Part shown: positions 11,746 to 23,577 of the stretch, in pieces | Layout: the number at the start of each line of letters is the position of its first letter | Numbering within the stretch: position 1 is the stretch's first letter | From: Paraspadella gotoi | Lineage: Eukaryota > Chaetognatha | NCBI GenBank assembly: GCA_051294375.1 | Contig: CM119264.1 | Location: 14,410,682-14,474,681, forward strand | Reading direction: 5' to 3' | Length of the DNA: 64,000 nt | The notes under the pieces: model-generated | Told to the model about the DNA's origin: nothing | Databases searched by the model: none | Seen by the model: only the letters and a program-made list of their open reading frames with translations | Program-made: the position numbers and the translations under genes

Positions 11746-12890
11746 CTCAAAAACCAACGAAATTGAATAAGAAGAACAGAGACAAGACAGAAGAGAGACA
11801 GAGAGAGGGAAAAAAACATAAGTATCACGAATATTGGTGTAAAATATGAATTAGAAATTTGACTATTTGAAATTTCAAAATTATTTAAGATGAAATATTG
11901 ATTACATTTTGCACATATTTGTACATCGTCGATCTACACAGACAGAGTACAGATAAAGTTTTTAGATTTTTTGGGAAAATTATTTGTTTTAACACACTCA
12001 GTGAGGCGAAATTCTCTGTAAGAATCTTCTATCTTTGTTATTTTAACATGTTAGATTGAGTTACATTAAAATCTTGTTAAACTTTTGATGTAATAAATTT
12101 AATAAATGGATTGAACCTAACAAACACGTTTCTTTAAAAGAACAGAGAATGCCAAAAAAAAAAACATATCTTGACTTTAATTTATAATTTATATATAAAT
12201 TCATTAATCTCTATTTTGATACCTCCATCTTTTATTTCAAAAATTAGTAGTTAAACACGTTAGTACTATTAACTTCCTCGCTTAACTGATTGGATCAAAT
12301 TGCTCTTTAAACTTTTGTTTTACCGTATTTGAGGAGGAAATAAAACAATAAAAAAAAAAAATGGCTTTGCGTTCGGGTTATCTTTAGGGAATCGTAAAAA
12401 TGAAAATGTTACATTTTTGTCATTTTGGAAATATTAATATTTATGAGAAGAACCTCTAAAGTTTTCCAAGAATTATCTGGTTAACTATCCGAATATGTCA
12501 TTATATAATTTTTTCCGATTTTAAACGTTCACTTCGATCATAGTGCAAACGTGGGCAGATCGGACGTGTGCTAAAACTTGTTTTCTCTTTCAAGTCAACA
12601 ACAACAAATAAGGCACAATCGTATTAAATTCAGGGAGGACAGAAGAGACGCCGAGAAAAACAAACAAACGGCCACATGATCGTCTTCGTTTTTTGTTGTT
12701 GTTTTCTGTCGTCGTTTTTTTTTTTTTTTCATTGTCGGGCATCAATTACCGACAGAAACAAACAAACAAAAATCCGAGCGCGACTTTAACGCTTTAATCA
12801 ACAGTGTTAAACAACAGAAAATCTAAACTTTTTCCAGTAAGTTTTTTAATGATAACTGAATGAAAAATCTTGGAGAGAACAAAAAAATAA
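11746..12890. other. No gene seen, AT-rich
   Basis: AT-rich, with several long A or T runs near 12350 and 12715. No coding pattern. Confidence 0.55.
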
Positions 12891-12899
12891 ACTGGAAAA

Positions 12900-13045
12900 C
12901 ATTCCACCGAGGACTCTCAACGCCGGCGGCCACATGGTGCCAAGAATCCTGACAGAATTCCATGGTGGCAGTTCAATCCCATCTATCGCCACCAGCGGCA
13001 GCGACGCTTCCGGTCTCACCGCCGAGACGTTCACTATCACTCACT
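12900..13045. other. GC-richer coding-like island, unassigned
   Basis: A short GC-rich island open on both strands. On the minus strand a donor-like CGGTGAGACC and on the plus strand several CAG acceptors are present, but no chain of exons with matching phase could be built and no domain is recognisable. Possibly one small exon. Confidence 0.2.
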
Positions 13046-13659
13046 TCCGTCCTCGCTTCACACTTTTCTCTCGATCCTTCTTTTCACCCTTTCACTTCTC
13101 TTCGTCTTCTTTTTATTTTTCAGTTTCAACTTTTTCTTACTTTTCAATTATACAATATTACTTGGCTGCAAAAAATCAAATCAGTCAAGGTGAATGTTGC
13201 GAGAAGTGAGAGATCTGTGAGTGCTGAGTTTAAGCTCGACATCTGAATTAAATGTAAAATCTGTTAGTTTTGGCATCGATAGTTTGGTATTTATAATTTA
13301 AAGGTATGTATAAACGTTTCAGTCACGTCACGATTCTTGATTATTTTCCGAAATATCGAACTTTGTAAATAAAAAAAAATTAGTTTCCTTTTGCTCAAGG
13401 TTAATAAATAGTTTAATAAATAGTTAATAGTTTAATAAATAACGACGAAATCAGTGAGCGTCGGCAGATCGCCAGACCAATTCCGCGCTAATACCACGAC
13501 GCATCAGTGAGTCGAGGTCCAGAACTCACCGATGCGTCGGGCAGAGTCGACGCACAAGTTAATTTCTCGCGCAAGTTGCACGTGATTTGTTGAGCAACCG
13601 ACCGCTCGGGCTCACTACATCGGCGAACTAACCCCCCCTCGTACTCTAAGACTGCCCGC

Positions 13660-13925
13660 ACAAGCGCATTAAACCGCGTGCTTGTGTACTTACCACCGCA
13701 AGCAGGCCCGGGCACACGCGTTAACCCCAACGCACGTGCACTTACCACTGCTCTCACGTCAGAAATAACCACGCACACTCTTTAACCCCTGCGCACGTGC
13801 ACTTACCCCCGCGCACACGCATTAACCCCATCCCACGTGCACTTACCTCGGCTCGCACGCTCGTCTCACCGCACACGCGCATTAACCCCCGCGCACGTGC
13901 ACTTACCCCCGCTCGCACGCTCGGG
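13660..13925. repeat. GC-rich minisatellite with CACGTG cores
   Basis: Four good copies of CACGTGCACTTACC at about 13733, 13793, 13833 and 13893, and a degenerate one near 13680. Spacings are 60, 40 and 60 bp, all multiples of 20. Between copies lie CGCACACGCATTAACCCC-like words. On the minus strand each copy reads GGTAAGTGCACGTG, which holds a splice-donor-like GGTAAGT and an E-box. Confidence 0.8.
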
Positions 13926-14257
13926 CTCCCCGCGTCGTCATGCGTTCGCTTCAATCTTCCCACTTCCTCGCGTTTGAAAAGAATGAAAAGATGGACTGAT
14001 TTTCCGCTCGAATCGGTTTCGCCGCGGGGATAGAGATCGACGAAAAGGGGGGGGAGGTAAGGGCGGAGAAAGTAAGGGATAGGAATGAGGGAAAAGGGGG
14101 CGGTTGATAGTGGAGACTGGGGACTGGAGACAGGCTACTGGAGAAGGTAGGGGATTGGAATCTTTAAAATGGGGAGATGGTTACTGAGAAAGTAGATTTA
14201 AAGACTCCAAATTTTAGTTAGCAAGTTCTTTGATTATTAATCATCTTCACTGAACGA

Positions 14258-14261
<4 letters not shown>

Positions 14262-14347
<86 letters not shown>
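14262..14347. repeat. (ATT)n microsatellite
   Basis: About 28 ATT units, uninterrupted until the last two. Confidence 0.98.
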
Positions 14348-14349
<2 letters not shown>

Positions 14350-14544
14350 TTATTTTGTCTATCAACCTTTAATTGACGAAAGGTCAAAAGAGACGAAAAA
14401 ACATGAAAGTCAACCTCATTTGAAGAAGAAAGCGAAACAAAGAATCGGGCAGTTTAAGAATAATGGAGGCAATTCTAAGTCGAACGGCGGTAAACGTCAT
14501 TCTTCCTTGAAAAAAGAAACGTTTAAAACGGGTCGCGAAACCTT

Positions 14545-14547
<3 letters not shown>

Positions 14548-14614
<67 letters not shown>
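14548..14614. repeat. (CT)n microsatellite
   Basis: About 33 CT units. The flanking pyrimidine-rich DNA to 14980 gives Phe/Ser/Leu-rich spurious frames. Confidence 0.95.
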
Positions 14615-14616
<2 letters not shown>

Positions 14617-14989
14617 TCTCATCGTCGACCCACACATCACCACTCCGCCCCCAGTCCCCATCCCCTAGAAAAAAAAACAAAAAAAAAACAATCCTACGTC
14701 GGGTCTCGAAAACTCGAGACGAAAAAACCCAATTTTCGTTGACGTCGTTACACCGATAGTAGAGTTGATTAACTTCGTTTGTTTTCTTTTCTCTTTTTCC
14801 TTCTTTTTTTTTCCCTGTCGTTTCTTTTTTCTTCTTTCCATCTTCAAGTCTCGCTTCTCCTCGCATCATTGGGCTCTTCCTTCTTTCACGACCGCAAAGA
14901 ATTCGTATTCATTGACATTGTATCGTATGTACCAGTTTTTTTTTTCGCTTTCGCTTTTTTACCTTTCCTTCCTTTTGGCCTAGTGTAAA

Positions 14990-17100
14990 GGTTAGGAACC
15001 ATAATGATAATATCTACTTATGATTTTCATTGGTATACTTATTACTTTTCCAATTTGCAATGTTCGCAATGATCCTTAATTGTTCGAATTTAATTTTTAG
15101 TCTTGCTCAATACTCATTTATTGTTTAAATGTCATATTGTTTCAATCGTTTACAATCGTTTTAATCGTCCTAACTGTCAAATTGTCTCTTTTATTTCAGA
15201 AAAAAAAAAATTCCCTTCCTTTTTAGTTTGATTAGTTGTTTTTTTTAATATTTATTTTTTATTCCATTACTTTTTTCTTTCTCATGAATTCATTTTCTTC
15301 CGCTTTCATTCATCTTTATTTTAGTATATTTTTTTTCTTTCACTAAATATTTTGTTACTTTTTTAATCAGTGAAATGTTTCTTTTTATCTACGTACGTAA
15401 TTTTTTACATTGCTTTCACTATGTTTCGTTTTCGTCTCCCATTTTCTTTTCTTTTTTTTTTTTTTTTGCGTTCATTCCTTATTTTTTGGGCTCGGTTACT
15501 TTTCCCTTTTCGTTATTTGCGTCCTGTTTCTTTTTTCATCGCTGGCGGCCACTCATTAACTATTTGCTCCCAGGTGCCTCTCTCTTTTTCCCTCTTTTTC
15601 CCACAATTTTTCTTACCCTGGTTGTCATCAGATCTTCTCTTTGTGGCTTTCTCTTTGACTACGTGCATAGGATTCTTCACCTCTTCCCGCCAAATGGACA
15701 AATTAGCCGTGGGTTTCGCAGAATCCGCGCGTTGCAACGTAGATTTATCTGTATCTCAATCATTTAGAAAAAGTATTATGGCGACGAATGATCGTAATCA
15801 ATTATTTTATTTCTCCCTCGGCCTTGTCTTCGTTTCTTTCAAACTCAAGCGCAACTTTTTCTACGGAACTCTCTATGGACTATGGCCATATGGCCTATGC
15901 TCTCTCAGTCTCCTCCTATCTTCCCTTCTTCCTCTCTCCCTTCCTCCTCCTCCTCCTCCTCTCCTCCTTCTCCCTTCTCCCGGAACTCTCGTTATATTTC
16001 GTCGCCAAACCCTTTGATCTAAACCGTTCTCTCTGTCTCTCGAAATTTACATGAAAAGCAATGTGAGGAAGAATGGGAGGGAAAAAAGCATTGACGGATG
16101 CAAAGAGCGAGAAGGAGAAGAGATGCGAGGTGAAAATTGTTGAGCACAACTTGTCACAGTGAGAGAGAGAATGGTGGATAAAAAGAAAAGATAAACACTG
16201 CTTATTAGCAGGTGTATGTTACATACGTGAAGTATGAACATTTATATTAGACCTGCTATCATTGGCATTATGTCATAGGTATTTTTTGGGAAGAAGCAAT
16301 CGCAGTGAGTCATTGACCATTTGTTTTTCGTTACCTAAGACTTCCGCGCTCTATATAGCGTTTGTTTAAACCACCGAGATGATGTTCCTTTTTTCTTCTC
16401 AAAATAATCGAAATCGTGTTACATTTTCTTTGATCAATTTTTATAGCCATAGGCATAGCTTGTCCTTTCAATCAAATGCATGTACGAAAGAAGAATTTAT
16501 ACATTTTTAATATTACAGAAAGTGTATTAATCCTTTCTTTTCGTTGTGTAGGGTGATTAATAATAATCGTTGTTGAATCTCAAATCCGTTATTACAGAAT
16601 AATATATTGTGTCATATATTAAAAAAATTAGAATCGAAGTATTTTTAAAATAAAAAAAGTGTTTGGACTTAGAGATTTTCAATTTTTAGAAAAAGATATC
16701 CGTACCCAAAACGCTCGTCTCTATTATATATTATATATATATATATTAAATGTTTAATAAAGTTACTAATCTTCATTTATTTTTTTATATTTGGATTGAC
16801 TTAATATTAAGCACTGCTCAAACAATTTCTCAACTGAATCCCTACAAACATTCTGAAACGAACTTTTTACTGAGAGCTTAAAATTTGAATCGTCAAATAA
16901 GCAAATAATCAAAAGATCGAGGATTAATATTAGTAAAAGAAACTTTTAATGAGTTATCACAAAAATATCACAGTACGATAGTTAAGTTTCAAAGATAATA
17001 AAATTAAGTCAAATCTCCTTACATGGATAGATTATAAACATTAAAAAATGGACCAGGAATATTATAAATGATTTTGTATTTAATTTAGTCCTAACCTATC
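14990..17100. other. No supported gene; pyrimidine-rich DNA
   Basis: A 215-codon open frame at 15370-16017 (+) is T/C-rich and encodes Phe, Leu, Ser and Pro with no domain. It is probably chance. An AT dinucleotide tract lies at about 16721-16746. Confidence 0.5.
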
Positions 17101-17105
17101 ACAGT

Positions 17106-20100
17106 TCACACAAGTACTTTTGAGAAAAGTTCATAAATTTTGTTTGCAAGAATCGTGATCGCAAGGCCCACGTGAACTACGAAGTAAGACGCTTGGGATC
17201 GACACATTTCCGCCTTCGCTGCCTGGGAAGAATGAAGATTGAACAAAATTGTTGTGTATAGACTTTCGATTTCGTTGTGTTTTGACAATGTTGTTAGACA
17301 TCGTTAGACAATGTTGTTGAAATGTGACCACAATAGTATTATATAGTATTATATATAGTATTATATAGTACAATACGATTCTGTACCTGAGATGGCGACA
17401 TCATCGTCCTCGACTGAATCGCCGCGTCCACGAGCAATAGGACGAATAGAGCGAATTTGAGGAGGGCGACGACGCCGAAGACGACGCAAGGGACGACGGG
17501 ACGCCAGTCGGGCGCATCGACGACGAAGCAGCACACCCGCGGAGGGTCGATGTGAGAGGAAGAGGAGGAGGGAGAGGAAGGAGGGTAAGAGGAGACGGCT
17601 CTCATTGGTTTCTGTAATAAGAGTTATCAATATTGAGAAAATATAATATTGCTGCTGTCGTTTTGTAAACGAATGAATTAACCTTGAAGGCCAGATAACC
17701 GGTGGCTACGTTCTTGAATGTCGGGTGCGAGGGAGTTATTGGTGTTATTGAACTGTGTTTTGGGGCCGTGCTATGAGAGTCTTCGATCAGCGCTTTGGCC
17801 ACTCCCGCCCACTTTTCGGACGCAGTCGCCGAATTCGTGGATTCGTTAGGACCAGAAGCGGCAACGTCAGCCGCGGGAGAGGCGATAGCCTCATCGGCAG
17901 CGGCCGCCGCTGCAGCCGCGACGACTCGATCGACGACGGGCTTTGCTATTCCTGTGGTAACACGAGTCAGAGGGCGCTTCTGCAAGAATTTCGATTAGGC
18001 GAGACCGCGCCGCCAACGATCTCTGTTGGAATTCTGCGCGAATTTTCCTGGAGAGAGAAGTTAACCTGACATTTAGAGAACAATATACTAAGGTCATGAT
18101 CAAAGATCAGGCTTACCTCGACTTGGTCTCTCTCTTCCTCGCTAGTTTTGTTTTCGTTCCCCTGAGAGGAACGGCTTTCGTCTTCTCTTTTCTCTTTCTC
18201 TCCCACTTCTCTCTCATTATCTTCGAACTCTTTTTCTTCTTTGTCTTTAAATTCTTCTTCTATGTTTTCCTTCTTTTCTTCTGCGCTAACATTTTCATTC
18301 ACATCTCTTTTCTGTTTCTGATTCCTCTCCTCCTTCAAAGTCTTTGTATTTTCCTCTGTGATTTCTTCCTCGTCCAATTTTTGCCCGAACGTCATATCAC
18401 CCTCTCCATATTCCTCTTCTTTCTCCGCCTTTCCTTCCGCCATTTTGTGTTTCTCTTCTAAATTTTCTATATCCTCTCTTACTTTTCTTTCGTCGTTGGT
18501 CTTATCTTTTTTAAGATTATTCCCATCTTTTACTTCGACATCGTCATCCTCTGTTTCCAGCTGTATTTTTTTCACCCCCTTTTTTGGGTCATTTTCAAAA
18601 TTTTTTTCTTCAGTTTGAATGTCGTCATTTGCAACGTTTTTATCTTTTTCCTCATTTTTTTGTTCTTCAGCTCCGATTTCTCCTTTTCTTGTTTCATATT
18701 CTTTTCCAACTTCACTGTCTTCAATTAAAGCTTCTCTGTCCACACCATCCTCAGATTGGTGTTCTTTTTCGTTTTTTACGAATTCATCACTCACTCCTCT
18801 GTTTTCATCACATTTTTCATTTTCTTTTGAGCCCTTTACTTCATGTTTGTCACATACTTCATTAGTATCCTTGCAATTTTTTGTATATTTTTCTTCGATC
18901 TCATTGCCATTTATATCCTCTTTAGTTTCCTCTACTTCATTTTCATTTATTTCAAATTCTTTCTGAACATCTTTACATTTTTCTTGTTCATCAGTTTCAT
19001 TTTTTATATCAGTTTTTGGTTTTTCAACATTTTTATTTTCAACATTGTCTTCTTTCGTGTTATCATCGTAATTTTCTTCTGCCCCGAGATTATTCCCCTT
19101 TTCTCTCTTCCCAGTCGTTCCTCTTTGGTCTTCAATCAATTCTGCAAAGAGATTATTTGTAAATCTATATTATTAGTTGCGCCGCGAGTACTCGCGGAGC
19201 AACTCTATAAGTCACTTTTCGGTCGGACTGTCGGTCGGTCCAGCGGTATGTCTGTCCGTCGGTGTATAATTATTTGTCCAGATAGGAAAAACCTTAAATC
19301 TAAGGGACTGCTAGCTTCAGGAATTCCTAAAACTATAAGGAATAAAAGACGATATTCGGGTGCATTGTATGTCATAAATACACGAGCAAAGAAAAAGTAT
19401 TTTAGTCATGTCATGTTATGTCATATCATATGATCAAAANNNNNNNNNNNNNNNNNNNNNNNNNCGTATGATATGATATGACTAAAATACTTTTTCTTTG
19501 GTCGTGTATTTATGACATACAATGCACCCGAATATCGTCTTTTATTCCTTATAGTTTTAGGAATTCCTGAAGCTAGCAGTCCCTTGATTTAAAGTTTTTC
19601 CTATCTGAACAAATAATTATATACCGACGGACAGACATACCGCTGGACCGACCGACAGTCCGACCGAAAAGTGACTTATAGAGTTGCTCCGCGAGTACTC
19701 GCGGCGCAACTAATAATATAGATTTTATGCAACAGCCGGGTTGCCTGTGATGCCCATCAGGATGGCATCTCACTGTGGCTTTGGGGGCTCCGACCCTCAG
19801 TGACGCCTCCAGTCACTGGCGCGGTTACCCTAGACGGTCTCGCTTTGCCAACGCAGAGGGAAGTCATAGACTGTGGATGGAACCTACGCCTGGATGTGTG
19901 TTCCCCCCTGAGCCAATGATTTTGCTGAGGATGGTGACGTGAGGCGGTGAATTACCGCCACAATTTACAATACTCTTTGCAGAATTGATTGAAGACCAAA
20001 AGGAACGACTGGAAGAGAGAAAAGATAATCTCTGGGGCAGAAGAAAATTACGATGATAACACGAAAGAAGACAATGTTGAAAATAAAAATGTTGAAAACC

Positions 20101-22717
20101 AAAAACTGATATAAAAATGAAACTGATGAACAAGAAAAATGTAAAGATGTTCAGAAAGAATTTGAAATAAATGAAATGAAGTAGAGGAAACTAAAGAGGA
20201 TATAAATGGCAATGAGATCGAAGAAAATATACAAAAAATTGCAAGGATACTAATGAAGTATGTGACAAACATGAAGTAAAGGGCTCAAAGAAAATGAAAA
20301 ATGTGATGAAAACAGAGGAGTGAGTGAAGAATCGTAAAAAACGAAAAAGAACACCAATCTGAGGATGGTGTGGACAGAGAAGCTTTAATTGAAGACAGTG
20401 AAGTTGGAAAAGAATATGAAACAAGAAAAGGAGAAATCGGAGCTGAAGAACAAAAAAATGAGGAAAAAGATAAAAACGTTGCAAATGACGACATTCAAAC
20501 TGAAGAAAAAATTTGAAATGACCCAAAAAAGGGGGTGAAAAAAATACAGCTGGAAACAGAGGATGACGATGTCGAAGTAAAAGATGGGAATAATCTTAAA
20601 AAAGATAAGACCAACGACGAAGAAAGTAAGAGAGGATATAGAAAATTTAGAAGAGAAACACAAATGGCGGAAGGAAAGGCGGAGAAAGAAGAGGAATATG
20701 GAGAGGGTGATATGACGTTCGGGCAAAAATTGGACGAGGAAGAAATCACAGAGGAAATACAAAGACTTTGAAGGAGGAGAGGATCAGAAACAGAAAAAGA
20801 GATGTGAATGAAAATGTTAGCGCAGAAGAAAAGAAGGAAACATAGAAGAAGAATTTAAAGACAAAGAAGAAAAAGAGGTCGAAGATAATGAGAGAGAAGT
20901 GAAGAGAAAGAGAAAAGAGAAGACGAACGCCGTTCCTCTCAGGGAACGAAAACAAAACTAGCGAGGAAGAGAGAGACCAAGTCGAGGTTATCAAAAGAAA
21001 ATACACGTAAAAATAAAGTCACTGCGGCGCAACACACTGGTATTACCGTTCTTGACGTTACTCACCGTCCGATTTGAAAACCTCCGTTGCCTCCACGATG
21101 GCGCGCGTCACCAAAGTGTGAGCGTCGATGGGCGTTACCACGTCAGCATTTGCGTTCAAATTTCTCGTCTCAGCCTCTGACTCGCCAACGGAGGGCGGGG
21201 AACCGGACGAATCTTGATGACAGGGGTCGCTAAATGAAAAAAATTGATAATGTAATCCCAAGTGAGGAAATATAACCGAGGGTGATGACTGATGAGTCAC
21301 CGATAAAACTTACGTTCCATTGATCTCCTTTCTGATTTCGAGCGATTCTAACGTCGCAAATCTTGAATTGTCTCCCGATTTATTCGAGTTTCGCTCCTTC
21401 AACTGCGTTGGAGATGATTTGTTCTTTACAGACGACTGTTTAAAGTCATTAACTTCTAGGGTCGATGTTTCTTCTATATTTTCGGTCCTTCCACTTCTTT
21501 TAATTGATAGATTTTTATTCACTTTGGCGACAGAACGGTTTTCAACGGTTATCTCTTGTGGGAAAACATCGTCCATTACGACCAAATTTGATGTGGAATC
21601 TTTGTTCGTTGTCTGCGGTTTTCCAAGCTTGGATGTGGAGTCTATCCCAGTGTTCCCAGAAGTGAAGCTACTTTCGGGTTTTTGCGACGAGTTGTCATTC
21701 GCCGTCAGTTGGGAGGAACTCCCTTCTTCGTTTATTGGCGAATGATTCGTTTCCAAATGTAACGATGAGTCTCTCTCAGTCATTTGTGACGGAAGGTCAG
21801 TTTCTGGCGTTTGACTTTGCAATGAGGACAAAGAATTATTTGAGAGAAGTTGGTTTTGAGAATCGGATCGCCAATCTGTAATCAATACATCAATTTTTGA
21901 TTCATTAAATCAGACGATCAAACTATAAATTAATTCGTCAATTATTAATCTACGTATTTACTAATTGTAAATGTATAACGTGCTGGACCGCTGGTACATT
22001 AACATCCTTCATTCAGCCAATCCCATTGTGTCAGAGGGGGAACGCATCTTCGGAAACATGCATTCCATCCAGTATCCACACTCCACACATTCCACAGTCC
22101 TAACGACTTCCCTCTGCATTAGCAATTTAGCACAAGCGTGACCGACCATGGGTAACCGCGCCAATGACAATGAGGGTTGGAAGACCCTAACGCCAAAAGG
22201 AAAAATGCTCTGCTGGGCATCCCGACAGGAAACCCGGCTTTTGAAATTGCTTAGAAATTGTGTTTCAGCAAATCCCTGTTAGGTTGCTAAATGAATTAGG
22301 CTTACCACCGCTTCCGCACATAGAGACCATCTTATCCAGAGTTTTTATTCTCTTTTTAGGCCCGCCTTTGCTCCCTCGTTTTCTCTCATCAGAAAATTTG
22401 TCGAATTGATTCCAGGCAACTGAAGTGGCGATGCAACTGGCGACAAAAACCGCCGCCGGGATCAGACCTGGCGTAGGAAGTTGAGATGATAAAGGAGAAG
22501 ACCGAGATGATGTGTGAGATCTTTTATTATAAAATATTACGGTTTCGCGAGAGCCGAGACCACTCAAGATAATATTTTATTTTTTGGGGGTTGGTTTTTT
22601 TAATAGACACTGAACTTTAAACACCCAGTAGCTCACCAAATAAAATACCGTTTCCAAAGATCCAAACAAGGCCATAATTTAAAAGTCCTGGTTGTATTTT
22701 TCCGGAGTAGTTGTACG
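17106..22717 (-). CDS. Membrane protein with Lys/Glu-rich centre, 8 exons
   Basis: Family not recognised. Exons: 22637-22717, 22306-22467, 21314-21875, 21066-21229, 18117-19141, 17683-17979, 17387-17611, 17106-17222. All junctions are GT-AG and phases match throughout; about 877 codons, with the 5' end not located. The first two exons together give a long hydrophobic hairpin (YGLVWIFGNGILFGLIPAAV, then FVASCIATSVAW). Exon 3 is Ser/Thr/Asn/Gln-rich. Exon 5 (341 codons) is extremely Lys/Glu/Asp-rich and probably coiled-coil. Exon 6 is Ala-rich (an eight-Ala run). Exon 7 holds PCVVFGVVALLKFALFVLLL and exon 8 a second hydrophobic stretch, VVHVGLAITILANKIYELFS. The plan, two hydrophobic ends around a charged middle, suggests a scaffold anchored in one membrane. 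An inverted duplicate of exon 5 lies inside intron 4. Function unknown. Confidence 0.65.
18117..19439. repeat. Inverted duplication, arm A
   Basis: This arm covers exon 5 of the minus-strand gene plus 300 bp of upstream intron, up to an assembly gap. Its reverse complement follows the gap as arm B. Arm A keeps an intact 341-codon frame, so it is the functional copy. Confidence 0.9.
19440..19464. other. Assembly gap (25 N) at the inversion axis
   Basis: Run of N exactly between the two inverted arms. Confidence 1.
19465..20988. repeat. Inverted duplication, arm B (frame-broken)
   Basis: Reverse complement of arm A with many one-base losses, several in A runs, that break the exon frame, and with a 256-bp insertion at 19723-19978. 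Similarity stops at 20988, just past the equivalent of the exon 5 donor site. Either a real inverted duplicate that has decayed, or a mis-joined, poorly corrected second haplotype. Confidence 0.85.
19723..19978 (-). mobile_element. SINE-like element, family S2
   Basis: Present in arm B and absent from the same place in arm A. A short ATTTA-like duplication flanks it. On the minus strand it shares GGGTAACCGCGCCA, GACTTCCCTCTGC and GGGCATC...CAACCCGGCT with the element at 21975-22258. No open frame. The presence/absence pair marks it as mobile. Confidence 0.7.
21975..22258 (+). mobile_element. SINE-like element, family S2
   Basis: Second copy of the same family, plus orientation, in the intron between exons 2 and 3 of the minus-strand gene. 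Shared words appear in the same order: GGGGGAACGCATC, CGACTTCCCTCTGCATT, GGGTAACCGCGCCAATGAC, GGGCATCCCGACAGG. Confidence 0.7.
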
Positions 22718-23209
22718 CTGAAATTTAAAGTAAAGATTCTTCCAATTTTTTTTTAGATGATAATTATTATTTTGTTGTACTCAATTTTTTTTTTGTAAAT
22801 CGGAATCCCATTCAAAATTAATCGATTTAAAAACATTATTACTAAAGTGTGTCCCAAAGGTAATGTCCGTTAATAAAAGCTTACTGCTCCTATTTCAGAT
22901 CGAAAAACTTGAATTCATTATCATGAATAAGCGCACAAGTATGGAACCTTTTATAGAATACCTAAATTTAAAAAAAATTAACAAAGCAAACTCCTGTAGT
23001 TATTACATAAAGTAATTGGTAAAATTTTTTTATTTAGATTTTGTAAAATTTATAAATGACGATAATTCTTTCAATTGGTGATCCTAACTGATCATAACAG
23101 ATCGTACCATACCAAACCAATGGTTGTGCCAATACATATAAATCGCGGATAAAACTGAACAGTTTCTATGGTACAAACAAATAATTTTTAGTCGGACAGA
23201 CAAAATTGT

Positions 23210-23275
23210 GGGGGCGGACCGACGGACCGACAAAGTGAGTCGGAATTTGCTGATTAGCAGATCCGACTAAAAACT
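23210..23275 (+). repeat. Dispersed GGACCGACGGACCGACA repeat
   Basis: The word series GGACCGACGGACCGACAAAG, then AGTCGGAATTTGCTGATTAG and CAGATCCGACTA recurs at 29310 (duplicate) and, in diverged form, at 63675-63742. It is probably part of a non-autonomous element. Confidence 0.7.
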
Positions 23276-23577
23276 TGTGATAAAAATATGATAGGATATC
23301 GTCTTAGCCTTCAGACCTTTGAGACTTCGGGAATTATCAGGATCGCCCTCCTTTATTTCTGCCCTTGAAATTTCGAACTCAGTCTTGTACCAACCCCTCG
23401 GAATTTAAGTCTTAAAAGTACTAAAAAAAAGGGTAGGATTCGAATTTCAAACTTCTCTTTGCGACGAAACAGAAGATCGAAAGGAAAAGCATTCTTTGTA
23501 AGTATTTGATATTTTTCTTAAGTGTTGTGTCAAAATATCCATAAGTATATTCTATGAAATCAAATTAGGCTAACGCA

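Noticed and set aside
15370-16017. 215-codon plus-strand open frame
   Set aside because: T/C-rich DNA gives Phe/Leu/Ser/Pro with no domain, no codon bias and no splice context.
20535-20771. Lys/Glu-rich plus-strand open frame as a separate gene
   Set aside because: It is a fragment of the frame-broken inverted copy of exon 5 of the minus-strand gene.
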